From RPQJ01 sp963746325 (GTDB taxonomy: Bacteria > Pseudomonadota > Gammaproteobacteria > Steroidobacterales > Steroidobacteraceae): DNA of 64,000 bases. Below, in pieces: positions 38,101 to 46,739 of this stretch. Where the stretch lies: NCBI GenBank assembly GCA_963746325.1, contig CAVVBC010000017.1, positions 1-64,000 on the forward strand, in the 5' to 3' direction. The translations under genes and the position numbers were made by a program. The notes under the pieces are model-generated. The model ran no database searches, was not told the DNA's origin, and saw only the letters and a list, made by a program, of their open reading frames with translations. Each line of letters begins with the position of its first letter. Within the stretch, counting starts at the first letter, position 1.

Positions 38101-38366
38101 GCGCAGACGACGCGCGGGCCATCACCGAGGTCGAAGTTGCACGTTACCGCGATGAACTCAAGAACGGAGCACGCGGCCTCTTCTTCGCCAGAGATTTCGC
38201 GTACGCGCTGTACGTGGACGCGCTGTCGCGTCCGGCCGGCGACCCGCGCCGCAGCGCCCACCTTGCGGAAGCGCTGCGACAGCTGGATGCGATGGGTGAC
38301 GAAGTGAACCGGCTCGGCGACATCCGCGAGCTGCGCAACTGGATCGGTGCCGCGCGCGCCGGTTAG
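35160..38366 (+). CDS. nSTAND ATPase with transmembrane helix and TPR-like C-terminal domain
   Basis: A 1068-aa STAND-class signalling ATPase. N-terminal PWLGLSSYSEE and FHGRDEE lead into Walker A GQSGLGKTS (58-66) and the nSTAND1 hallmark LLIFDQFEEIF (149-159). A winged-helix region follows to about 410 (RRLLRIEERLDMRRVELTHDVL), then a charged coiled coil (about 412-440). One transmembrane helix lies at about 445-468 (FAMVAAGLMLVALVSAVFGWI). The last 600 residues are helical repeats of TPR type (GFLIEDFYAELEPTGRLETM, AIEGYRKVVALDRDPRK). Such proteins use the repeats as sensors and pass the signal to a coupled effector, here the SIR2–TIR protein upstream. The gene is intact although genes on both sides carry frame breaks. 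Confidence 0.88.
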   Translation: MKTIQPDIATETTIDPQNPWLGLSSYSEETRAYFHGRDEEAAELARRVQRKLLTVLFGQSGLGKTSLLRAGLVPRLRGSGFCPVYVRIDYAAESPSPAEQIKQAIFRATSEAGHWTEAGSAVEGESLWEFLHHRGDLLRDAAGNTVLPLLIFDQFEEIFTLAQADDAGRRRAQRFIDELSDLVENRPPAELEARIDRDEVAAEDFDFARADYRILIALREDYLAHLEAVKGKMPSITQNRMRLARMNGQQALSAVMQPGGKLVSQEVAESIVRFVAGGSELQNAEVEPSLLSLICRELNTVRQAQGRPEISADLLAGSRDTILTEFYERALADQPPGVRRVIEDELLTESGYRESLAEERVAKALAAAGAEPDALAKLVDRRLLRIEERLDMRRVELTHDVLCSVVRSSRNLRHEREARDEAERMLAAQQERAAETRRTLRKTRTFAMVAAGLMLVALVSAVFGWINWNRAKAADQQAQKARADAEKLVGFLIEDFYAELEPTGRLETMGKLAHMAVSYYDGLPKELLTPQTQAYRGMALIREAGALLARGEFEPANPKLDEATRIFEGLRAQGIATEDVAVGLALSKFVRFSAWGVGGAPGSKPTDLQEVADLLRPWSKQPGTSAQTRMLYADVLNYLSHTLPEGQDVAACEEARAILLDAGARNLTDLRAASIYADTTDSQARHLLQMGKVEDTARLEAEVYDYAEKVLAKRPGDLRSMANRALAADLLGRLAIRRYDYGVAAEYAAKSAQAGENYVRFNPSDLNSWVYWSRGLDQQALVLLSEGKIDAAIEGYRKVVALDRDPRKPASLAPMFWNNWGQVMINEARAGQFEAARKSHSMAVAAAKEAGATEKPGSSRRVMFDLYGDVLQARLDLEMGNNQAAFDQSTQVAERLRALTFADGTSGGNFRDAGAVRTNFLRNTLGLQTLAALRTGRFGEAEAAARERAGLPPNPFSEQDPQDEKSRAQVTLAHALALQGRADDARAITEVEVARYRDELKNGARGLFFARDFAYALYVDALSRPAGDPRRSAHLAEALRQLDAMGDEVNRLGDIRELRNWIGAARAG

Positions 38367-38408
38367 CCCGCGGGCCCACGCAACTTTCGTATGCCTTGGC
38401 GGTCGCCG

Positions 38409-39838
38409 CTACGCGGCGATCTTCCGTCGCTCGCGTGCCGCGTGATCCGCCAGCACCTGCGACACGCAGCAGGTCACTTTCCGGGCCGTTTCGAGGTGCA
38501 GGAATTCGTTGGGCCCGTGCGCATTCGAATTGGGGCCGAGCACGCCCGTGATCAGGAACTGCGTGCCCGGGAATTTCTCGCCGAGCATGCCCATGAACGG
38601 GATGCTGCCGCCCGTGCCCATGTACATCGAGTCCTTGCCAAAGAAGGCGCGTGACGCCCGTTGCATCGATTCCTCGAGCCATGGCGCAAACGACGGGGCG
38701 TTCCAGCCGCGCCATGGCCGACTCGACGCTGAAGCTGACCCGGGCGCCGTACGGCGGATCCTGTTCGAGCGCGCGCTTGAGCGCCTGCGAGGCGACCTTG
38801 GGGTCCATCGTCGGCGTGAGTCGGAACGACAGCTTCAAGCTCGTGTAGGGTCGCAGGACGTTGCCGGCGCTACGGAACGGCGGGATGCCCTCGGCGCCCG
38901 TCACGCTCAACGTGGGCCGCCAGGTGCTGTTGAGCAGCAGTTCGAGCGGATCGTTCGACATCGGCCGCATGCCCGGCACGAAGGGTATGCGCCCGGCGAC
39001 GATCGGACCCAGCACCGTGGCGGCGGCTTCGGCCTGCGCGCGACGGTCGGCCGGGATCGGCGTGTTGAGTTCATCGACGAGGATGGCACCGGAGTGCATG
39101 TCCTCGACGCGCGCCAGCAGTTCGCGCAGCACGCGCATGCTGGAGGGCACGATGCCGCTCGCCATGCCGGAATGCACGCCTTCCGTCAGCACGTCGGCGC
39201 GCAGCGTGCCGATCAGGTTGCCGCGGAGCGAGGTGGTGCACCAGAGCTGGTCGTAGTTGCCGCATTCGGCGTCGAGGCAGACGACGAGGCTGGGCGGACC
39301 AAGCGCGGTGCACCCAGCGCGTCGATGTGGGCGGGGAGGTCGGGGCTGCCGCTTTCCTCGCTGGCCTCGATCAGCACGACGCAGCGGGCGTGCGGAATCC
39401 TCTGCTCGCGCAGCGCACGAATGGCCGTGATGCGACGCAAACAGCGCGTAGCCGTCGTCGGCGCCGCCGCGGCCATAAAGCTTGCCGTCGCGCAGGACGG
39501 GCGTCCACGGGTCGAGGCCGTCCGACCAGCCGGTGAACTCGGGCTGCTTGTCCAGGTGGCCGTACATGAGCACGCAGTCATCCACGTCGCCCGGCACGTC
39601 CACCATCAGGACAGGCGTGCGACCCGGCAGGCGCAGCACTTCGATGCGGGAGCCCGGCGGCGCCTCGGCCTGCGCCCAACGCAGCATCAGCTGCACGGCG
39701 GCTTCCATGTGGCCGTGCGCTTCCCAGTCGGGGTCGAACAGGGGCGACTTGTTCGGGATGCGGACGTAGTCGATCAGCTGCGGCAGGATCGAATCCGACC
39801 AGGCCGCATCGATGAAATCTCGCCTTCGCGATGTCCAT
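38409..39838 (-). pseudogene. M20 family metallopeptidase (dipeptidase-like), frame broken about four times
   Basis: Zinc peptidase of the M20/ArgE–CPG2 family, about 475 residues when joined. It starts MDIAKAR at 39838 and ends ADHAARERRKIAA at 38409. Catalytic set: VLMYGHLDKQPEF (His, and Asp two on), YGRGGADDGYALF (bridging Asp), IEASEESGSPDLPAH (Glu-Glu), CLDAECGNYDQ (Asp) and NAHGPNEFLH (His). The lid domain is present (GVHSGMASGIVPSSM). Breaks lie near 39815, 39435, 39305 and 38655. All active-site residues survive, which again argues for sequencing indels. Gene order is convergent with the nSTAND gene. Confidence 0.78.
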
Positions 39839-39865
39839 GGGATCCGCCTGCAACTGGTTCAGAGT

Positions 39866-40685
39866 TCAGCCGCCGGCCTCCGGAAAGCCGAAGAATTTTA
39901 GCGCATTGCGGGTCGTGGCCGCGGCGACCGTGGGAAATCGGCTCACCGCGGCATGCGGCGATGACCTTGACCACGTGCGGCAGGTACTTCGGCTCGTTCC
40001 GTCGATGCGCGGGCTTCGGTTGCAGGTCGCGCGGCAGCAGGTAGGGCGCGTCGGTCTCGACCAGCAGGCGGTCGAGCGGAATCGAGCGCACGAGTTCCCG
40101 CAGGTGCCGGCCGCGCCGCTCGTCGCAGATCCAGCCGGTGATGCCGACGAGCAGCCCAAGGTCGAGGTAGTCGCGCAGCTCCCGCTCGTCGCCGGTGAAG
40201 CAGTGGGCCACGCCGCCGGCGAGGCGCGGCAGGTAGTCCCTGAGGATGCGCCACGAAGGCGTCGTGGGCGTCGCGCTGGTGCAGGAACACGGGCTTGCCG
40301 CACTCGACGGCCAGTTCGAGCTGCCAGCGAAAGGCGCGTTCCTGATCTGCGTGCGACGAAAAGTTGCGGAAGTAGTCGAGGCCGCATTCGCCGGCCGCGC
40401 CCACTTCCGGGGCGCGGCAAGCAACTCGCGCAGCGCGTGGCAGGTCGTCCTCGCGCAGGTCGCTGGCGTGATGCGGATGCACGCCCGCCGTGCGCGCGAA
40501 AAGGCCCGCGGATCGGTCCGCACCAGCTCGATGGCCTGCCGGGTGCTCGCGAGGCTGCTGCCCGTGATCACCATGTGCCGGACGCCGGCCGTCATGGCGG
40601 TTGCGATCACCTCGGCGCGGTCGGCGTCGAAGCTGTCGTGGGCGAGGTTGAGGCCGATGTCGACGAGCGTGGGGGCAGGGGTCAT
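39866..40685 (-). pseudogene. TatD family metal-dependent deoxyribonuclease, frame broken about five times
   Basis: TIM-barrel hydrolase of the TatD family (3'-5' exonuclease on DNA in E. coli). Reconstructed pieces: LVDIGLNLAHDSFDADRAEV, TAGVHPHHASDL (metal His), AAGECGLDYFRN (Glu), LAVECGKPVFLHQRDAHD (His), GGVAHCFTGDERELRDYL (His), LLVETDAPYLLPRDL (Asp) and, after the last break, RNALKFFGFPEAGG. Breaks fall near 40505, 40440, 40405, 40250 and 39945. The first metal motif reads IGLNLAH rather than the usual ThCHld. ATG 40685 is divergent from the adaptor gene at 40738. Confidence 0.78.
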
Positions 40686-40737
40686 GCAGGGTTGGCTGTG
40701 ATAGATTGCGAGGGCTTCCCCAGACTAGCGAGTACGC

Positions 40738-41964
40738 ATGGCACTGGACAAGGCAGCGCTGGAGAGCCTGCGCCTCGAGCGGGGCCCGGACAGCGGCAAA
40801 TACCACGAGCGTGGCAGTTCGCGGCGCTGGCTGTGGTACGTCCTGGCGGCGGTGGCCGCGCTGGCCCTGGTCTTCGCCTGGCGGTCGTTCAGCGGCGCGG
40901 TGCCGGTGCAGACGGTCACGGTCGAATCCGCCAACTCCGCGAGCGGCGCCGTGCTCAACGCCTCGGGCTACGTGGTCGCGCGCCGGCTCGCCACGGTCAG
41001 CTCAAAAGTGACCGGTCAGGTCGTCGAAGTGCTGTTCGAGGAAGGTGCCGAAGTCGAGGCCAACCAGGTGCTCGCGCGGCTCGACCGGGCAACCGTCGCG
41101 GCCGAACTCAACGTCGCCACCAGCAGCGCCGAAGCCGCACGCAGCGGACTGCGTGAGATACAGGTGCGTCTTGCCGACGCGCGCAAGACCCTCGAGCGCA
41201 ACCGCTCGCTGGTCGAGCGCAAGCTGGTGTCCCAGAGCGTGCTCGATACCGCGGCAGCCGAGGTTGCTGCGCTGGACGCGCGTCTCGCCGCCGCGCGCGC
41301 GGACGTCGAGGTGGCGAACTCACAGGTGAGGCTCGGCCAGCAGGCCCTGGACGACCTCGAGATCCGCGCGCCGTTCAAGGGCGTGGTGATTTCCAAGGAC
41401 GCGCAGCCGGGCGAGATGGTGTCGCCGATGTCGGCAGGTGGCGGGTTCACCCGCACCGGCGTGGCAACGATCGTCGACATGGATTCGCGCGAAGTCGAGG
41501 TCGACGTCAACGAGTCGTACATCAATCGCGTGAATGCGGGGCAGAAGGTCGAGTGCGTGCTCGACGCGTATCCGGACCTGAAAATTCCCGCGCACGTCAT
41601 CAGCATCGTGCCGACTGCAGACCGGCAGAAAGCCACGGTGCGGGTGCGCATCGGGCTCGACGAGCTCGACCCGCGCATCCTGCCGGACATGGGCATCAAG
41701 GTGAGCTTCCTCGAAGACGGCGCGCAGCCGGCGGCGAAGGTTGCGCCACTCGTGCCCGACGCTGCGGTGGTCAAGGACGGCGATGCGAGCTTCGTCTGGG
41801 TCGTGCGCGACGGCAAGGTCGAGAAGCGCGCGGTCACCGTTGGTGAATCGAAGGACGGGCAGGTGGCCGTGACCAAGGGCCTGGAGGGCGGCGAATCGAT
41901 CGTCGTCGACGCGCCGCGCCGGCTGCGCGACGGCGCCGCCGTGGAGCTGCAGGCCGCACCATGA
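40738..41964 (+). CDS. periplasmic adaptor of a MacAB-like ABC exporter
   Basis: A 408-aa membrane-fusion protein anchored by one helix (about 29-46, RWLWYVLAAVAALALVFAW). Adaptor order: SGYVVARRLATVSSKVTGQV (lipoyl/barrel), a coiled-coil hairpin (about 100-200), IRAPFKGVVISKDAQPGEMV, then the beta-barrel VDVNESYINRVNAGQKVECV. It overlaps the ABC ATPase gene by four bases (ATGA), and two permease genes follow, so the whole forms a MacA–MacB-like exporter for an unknown substrate. Confidence 0.88.
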   Translation: MALDKAALESLRLERGPDSGKYHERGSSRRWLWYVLAAVAALALVFAWRSFSGAVPVQTVTVESANSASGAVLNASGYVVARRLATVSSKVTGQVVEVLFEEGAEVEANQVLARLDRATVAAELNVATSSAEAARSGLREIQVRLADARKTLERNRSLVERKLVSQSVLDTAAAEVAALDARLAAARADVEVANSQVRLGQQALDDLEIRAPFKGVVISKDAQPGEMVSPMSAGGGFTRTGVATIVDMDSREVEVDVNESYINRVNAGQKVECVLDAYPDLKIPAHVISIVPTADRQKATVRVRIGLDELDPRILPDMGIKVSFLEDGAQPAAKVAPLVPDAAVVKDGDASFVWVVRDGKVEKRAVTVGESKDGQVAVTKGLEGGESIVVDAPRRLRDGAAVELQAAP

Positions 41965-42668
41965 ACGGAACCGCGGCGGAGACGGCGCAGCCGATCGTCC
42001 GCATCCGCGACCTGGTCAAGGACTACCGGCGCGGGGCCGAAGTCGTCCGCGTGCTCGACGGCCTGTCGCTCGACATCAAGCAGGGCGATTTCGTCGCGCT
42101 CATGGGTCCCTCGGGCTCCGGCAAGTCGACGCTGCTCAACCTGATCGGCGGGCTCGACCGGCCGACGTCGGGCTCGCTCGAGGTCGAAGGGCTGCGCGTC
42201 GATCAGTTGTCGGAAGGCTCGCTTGGGCGCTGGCGAGCCGACCATGTCGGGTTCATCTTCCAGATGTACAACCTGCTGCCGGTACTCACGGCCGAGCGCA
42301 ACGTCGAGCTGCCGCTGCTGCTCACCAACCTGAATCGCGAGCAGCGCATGACGCGCGTCGCCGCTGCGTTGAAGCTGGTGGGCCTGGAGCATCGCGCGAA
42401 GCATCGCCCGCGCGAGCTGTCGGGCGGACAGGAACAGCGCGTCGGCATCGCACGCGCGATCGTCACTGATCCCACGCTGTTGCTGTGCGACGAGCCCACG
42501 GGTGACCTCGACCGCAAGTCCGGCGACGAGATCCTGACGCTGCTCGAGGCGCTCAACGACGAATACGGCAAGACCATCATCATGGTCACGCACGACCCGC
42601 ATGCGGCCGAGCGCTCGCATCGGGTCATCCACCTCGACAAGGGCATGCTGGGCGAAGGCGCGGCATGA
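41961..42668 (+). CDS. ABC transporter ATPase (MacB/LolD type)
   Basis: A 235-aa nucleotide-binding subunit: Walker A GPSGSGKST at 49-57, Q-loop (VGFIFQMYNLLPVLTAERN), ABC signature LSGGQEQRVGIARAI, Walker B LLLCDEPTGDLD and the H-loop (IIMVTHDPHAAE). The EPTGDLD signature is typical of the LolD/MacB/FtsE group that works with FtsX-like permeases, as found next. Overlaps both neighbours by four bases. Confidence 0.93.
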   Translation: MNGTAAETAQPIVRIRDLVKDYRRGAEVVRVLDGLSLDIKQGDFVALMGPSGSGKSTLLNLIGGLDRPTSGSLEVEGLRVDQLSEGSLGRWRADHVGFIFQMYNLLPVLTAERNVELPLLLTNLNREQRMTRVAAALKLVGLEHRAKHRPRELSGGQEQRVGIARAIVTDPTLLLCDEPTGDLDRKSGDEILTLLEALNDEYGKTIIMVTHDPHAAERSHRVIHLDKGMLGEGAA

Positions 42669-43824
42669 TCGGCAAATACCTGCCACTGCTGGCGTCCAGC
42701 CTGCGCCGCAAGCGCCTGCGGACGTTCTTCACCGTGGCGTCGATCCTGATTGCGTTCCTGTTGTACGGCCTCGCGGCGTCGCTGCAGTTTGCGCTCAAGT
42801 CCGGAGTGGATGTCGCGGGCGCGGATCGCCTGCTCACGATGCACAAGGTCTCGTTCACGCAGCTGTTGCCAGCGAGCTACGAGAATCGCATCAAGGCGGT
42901 GGACGGCGTCGTCGCGGTATCGCCGCAGACCTGGTTCGGGGCCTGGTTCCAGGACGAGCGCAACCAGTTCCCCACGTTCCCGAGCGACCCGGAGGCGTAC
43001 CTGCGCATCTATCCGGAGATCAAGCTCACCGAGGAAGAGAGGGTGGCCTGGTTCGCCGATCGGACGGGCGCGCTGGTGGGGCGGGCCATTGCGGACCTCT
43101 ACGGTTGGAAAGTGGGTGACCAGGTACCGCTCAGGTCTGCGATCTGGCGGCGGCTCGACGGCTCGGACACCTGGGACATCACCGTGCGCGCGATCTACGA
43201 CCTGCCGGACGGCGGCGACACGCGGCAGATCGTGCTGCACCAGGATTATTTCGAGGAGGCCAAGCAGCAGGCCAAAGGCCTGATCGGCTGGTACGTCATC
43301 AAGATCAGCGACGTGAACCAGGCGCAGGTGGTCAGCCGGCAGATCGATGCCATGTTCGCGAACTCGCCGGCCGAAACCAAGACTTCGTCGGAGCGCGCGA
43401 TGGCGCAATCGTTCGTGAACCAGGTCGGCAACATCGGCGCGATCCTCTCGGCGATCGTCGGCGCGGTGTTCTTCACGATGCTGCTCGTCACCGCCAACAC
43501 GATGGCGCAGTCGGTGCGCGAGCGCACCAACGAACTCGGCGTCTTGAAGACGCTCGGCTTCAGCAATTCCGGCGTGCTCGGCATGGTGCTGGCCGAGTCC
43601 GTGCTGGTCACGGTGCTGGGCGGGCTGCTCGGCATGTTGCTGGCCTGGTGGATCGGCGTGCAGTTCGGGCCGACGCTGGGCCAGTACCTGCCCGGGTTCC
43701 GGGTGCCGCCGACGCCCTGCTCAAGTCGGTCTTGTACATGCTTGCGCTTGGAGTGGTCGCGGGCGCGGTGCCGGCGTGGCAGGCCATGCGCCTGCGCATC
43801 GTCGAAGCCCTGCGCCGGGATTGA
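42665..43824 (+). pseudogene. FtsX-like ABC permease 1, frame broken once
   Basis: Membrane subunit of about 386 residues. TM1 is at 19-37 (FTVASILIAFLLYGLAASL), followed by a large periplasmic domain (about 40-260). Three C-terminal helices follow (AILSAIVGAVFFTMLLVTAN, GVLGMVLAESVLVTVLGGLL, and LYMLALGVVAGAVPAWQAM). The last helix is reached only after a one-base break near 43705 (PGFRVP / ADALLKSVLYML). The natural end is MRLRIVEALRRD, stop at 43824. Pairs with the second permease as a heterodimer. Confidence 0.82.
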
Positions 43825-43831
43825 GCTGCAC

Positions 43832-45027
43832 ATGAGCCTGCGATCTTCGTTCAACCAGCTCGTCAGCGTCACCGCCATGAACATGCGCAACCTGCCGTCG
43901 CGCGTCGGCACGTCGCTCGTGGCGGTTATCGGCATCGGCGGCGTGGTGGCGGTGCTGGTGTCGCTGCTGTCGATGGGCGAAGGGTTCCGTGCCGCGCTCG
44001 ACCTGTCCGGGCGCGAGGATGTCGCCATGATCCTGCGCGGGGGCTCGCCGACGAACTGTCCAGTTCCATCTCGCGCGAGGAATACAACGCGATCGTCATC
44101 GCGCCGGGCATTGCGCGCGACGAGCGCGGTCCGATCGTCTCGGGCGAGCTGTACACGATCGTCGACCTGCCGATGCGCAGCACAGGTACCGGCGCCAACG
44201 TGCCGTTCCGCGGTGTCGGCGAGCGCGCTGCCGAGTTGCGGGAAGGGTTCAGGATCGTGGCGGGGCGCATGTTCCGTCCCGGGCAGAACGAAGTGATCGT
44301 CGGCCGCGGCGCCTTCTCGCAGTTCGACAATATCGGGCTGGGTGAAGAGGTGAAATGGGGTGCCACGGTCTGGCGCGTCGTCGGAGTGTTCGAGGCGGGC
44401 GGCAGCGTGTCCGAGTCCGAAGTGTGGACCGATGCGGTCGTGCTGCGTGGCGTGTACCGCCGCGGCAACTCCGTGCAGATCGTGCGTGCGCAGCTGACTT
44501 CGGCCGCTGCGCTGCAGACTGTCCGCTCGGCCCTGGCCAACGACCCACGGCTCAACGTTTCCGTACGCAGCGAGCAGGCGTTCTATGCGGACCAGTCGCG
44601 CATCCTGCTGGCACTGATCAAGTACGTCGGTACGACCATCGCCATCCTGATGGGGGTTGGCGCTGTCTTTGCCGCCCTCAACACGATGTATTCCGCGGTG
44701 TCCTCGCGGACGCGGGAGATCGCGACGCTGCGTGCGCTTGGTTTCGGGGCGACGCCGGTCGTAGCCTCGGTGCTGCTCGAGTCCGCGGTGCTCGGGCTCC
44801 TCGGCGGAGTGGTGGGTGGCCTGCTGGTGTACTTCGGCCTCAACGGTTACCGCGCCACGACGCTCAACTTCGGCAGCTTCAGCCAGCTCACGTTTGCGTT
44901 CACGGTCACGCCGCAACTGCTGGTGACCGGACTCTGGTACTCGCTCATACTCGGCATCGTGGGCGGCCTGCTGCCGGGGATCCGGGCCGCGAGGGTGCCG
45001 GTGACGACCGGCCTGAGGGAACTGTAG
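43832..45027 (+). pseudogene. FtsX-like ABC permease 2, frame broken once
   Basis: Second membrane subunit, about 398 residues from ATG 43832 (MSLRSSFNQLVSVTAMNMRN). TM1 is VAVIGIGGVVAVLVSLLSM. A one-base break near 44043 separates MILRGGS from LADELSSSISREEY; the periplasmic domain then runs intact to the three C-terminal helices (IAILMGVGAVFAALNTMYSA, ESAVLGLLGGVVGGLLVYF, SLILGIVGGLLPGIRAARV). It sits 7 bases after permease 1. Confidence 0.82.
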
Positions 45028-45030
45028 CCG

Positions 45031-45807
45031 ATGCGTGGTACTGGGTCGCGGCGCGGCGGGAATTCACCCGACGCGCGTCCGCTGCAAATGTCGCTGTGGA
45101 CCGATCGCGAGGTCGGCGTGGCCTGGAACGTGCGCATCAGCCGACGCGCGCGGCGCATGTCGATGCGCGTGTTTCCCGGCGGGCGCGTCGAAGTGGTGGT
45201 GCCGCAAGGCGCCGGCCTGCCGGCGGTTGAGCGTTTCGTGGCCCGCCATCGCGACTGGGCCGAGCGCCGTTCGAAAGAACTGCTGCAGCTGGCGCCGAAG
45301 GCAGAAGAGCGCCAGCCGGGCGCCATCGAATTGCGGCTGCTGGGACGGCACTGGCCGGTCGAGTACGTGCCGGGGCGCCGCGTGCGGGTCGAGGAAGCAG
45401 ACGGTGGTGCCGGGTTGCGGGTGCATGCGCCCAGTGTCACCGACAAGCACGCCAGCCAGGCGCTCGTGCCGTGGCTCACGCGCATGGCCAGTCACGAACT
45501 TTCGCACCGCCTGCGGCCACTCGCTGCAGAGCTCGGCATCGACTACGGCCGGATGACGGTACGCCGGCAGCGCACGCGCTGGGGCAGTTGTTCCACGCGC
45601 GGCACCATCAGCCTGAATGCCTGCCTGATGTTCCAGCGCCCTGACGTGGTTCGCTACCTGATGATCCACGAGCTCTGCCATCGCCGCCACATGAACCACT
45701 CGAAGCGCTTCTGGTCGCTGGTGGCCTCGTTCGAACCGGACTGGAAGCCGCTCGACGTCGAACTGCTGCAGGGCTGGCGTCACGTGCCGGCCTGGGTGTT
45801 TCCATGA
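45031..45807 (+). CDS. YgjP/SprT-like zinc metallopeptidase
   Basis: A 258-aa protein of the YgjP family (PF01863-type): VRISRRARRMSMRVFPGGRVEVVVP, WAERRSKELLQLA, and the zinc motif HELCH at 213-217 (LMIHELCHRRHMNHSKRFW) with a downstream acidic helix. The RTRWGSCSTRGTISLNACLM block, typical of the family, precedes it. The cellular substrate is not known. It starts 3 bases after the permease stop and ends overlapping kynA (ATGA). Confidence 0.88.
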   Translation: MRGTGSRRGGNSPDARPLQMSLWTDREVGVAWNVRISRRARRMSMRVFPGGRVEVVVPQGAGLPAVERFVARHRDWAERRSKELLQLAPKAEERQPGAIELRLLGRHWPVEYVPGRRVRVEEADGGAGLRVHAPSVTDKHASQALVPWLTRMASHELSHRLRPLAAELGIDYGRMTVRRQRTRWGSCSTRGTISLNACLMFQRPDVVRYLMIHELCHRRHMNHSKRFWSLVASFEPDWKPLDVELLQGWRHVPAWVFP

Positions 45808-46685
45808 CCGCATCCGATGACGATCGCAGCGGCGCGCGCAAGCCCGCGCTGGGCGCCTATGTGGAGCTGGCGGGCGAGAGCATCCACTGGGACCTGGGCG
45901 AGTCACTGAGCTACGGCGAGTACCTCCACCTCGACAAGTTGCTCGGTGCGCAGCAACCGCTCTCGGGCCAGCACGACGAGATGCTGTTCATCGTGATGCA
46001 CCAGGCGTCGGAGCTGTGGATGAAACTCTGCGTGCACGAGCTGCAGGCGGCCATCCAGCAGATCCGTGCGGACGACCTGGGACCGGCATTCAAGATGCTG
46101 GCGCGCGTGTCACGGGTGCAGCAGCAGCTCGCGCAATCGTGGGACGTGCTCAGCACGATGACGCCCGCCGACTACTCCGCCTTCCGCGACACGTTGGGCA
46201 AGTCTTCCGGCTTCCAGAGCTTCCAGTACCGCACGCTCGAGTACCTGATCGGCAACAAGAACGCGGCGATGATCGAAGTGCACCGTCGCACGCCCGTGAT
46301 TTACCAGCAGCTGCATGCGGCCCTGCACAGCCCCAGCCTGTATGACGAAGCGCTGCGCCTGCTCGGCCGCCGCGGCTTTGCGCTGCCGGCGTCGCACCTC
46401 GAACGCGACTGGAGCCAGCCTTACGCAGAGCACCCGGACGTCACGGCGGCCTGGCTGCGCGTCTATCGCAACACCGACGAGCACTGGGACTTGTACGAAC
46501 TGGCTGAGAAACTGGTCGATCTCGACCAGCGGTTCCAGCTGTGGCGGTTCGCGCACCTGAAAACCGTCGAGCGCATCATCGGCTACAAGCGCGGCACCGG
46601 CGGTTCGAGCGGCGTCTCCTACCTGAGCAAGGCCATGGAGCTGCGGTTCTTTCCGGAGCTGTGGAGCGTCCGTACCTCGATCTGA
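45804..46685 (+). CDS. kynA: tryptophan 2,3-dioxygenase
   Basis: Haem dioxygenase opening the indole ring of tryptophan to N-formylkynurenine, the first step of the kynurenine route. Conserved parts: YGEYLHLDKLLGAQQPLS, DEMLFIVMHQASELWMKL, FQYRTLEYLIGNKN, and WRFAHLKTVERIIGYKRGTGGSSGV with the haem-ligand His251 and the substrate-binding GTGGSSG loop. 293 residues. No kynB or kynU lies nearby. Start overlaps the YgjP gene. Confidence 0.94.
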   Translation: MTASDDDRSGARKPALGAYVELAGESIHWDLGESLSYGEYLHLDKLLGAQQPLSGQHDEMLFIVMHQASELWMKLCVHELQAAIQQIRADDLGPAFKMLARVSRVQQQLAQSWDVLSTMTPADYSAFRDTLGKSSGFQSFQYRTLEYLIGNKNAAMIEVHRRTPVIYQQLHAALHSPSLYDEALRLLGRRGFALPASHLERDWSQPYAEHPDVTAAWLRVYRNTDEHWDLYELAEKLVDLDQRFQLWRFAHLKTVERIIGYKRGTGGSSGVSYLSKAMELRFFPELWSVRTSI

Positions 46686-46739
46686 CGCGTGTAGAATGCC
46701 GCCGTCGCGGGCCATGCCGGCCCGCCCGGGCGCAGGTCG

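Noticed and set aside
41016..42686. Long minus-strand frame (556 codons) opposite the exporter adaptor and ATPase
   Set aside because: Serine/arginine-rich, no domain, and both sense genes carry intact motifs.
42665..44296. A single fused ABC permease of 543 residues
   Set aside because: Two one-base breaks join the starts of two permeases. Each has its own full set of helices and its own natural end (43824 and 45027).
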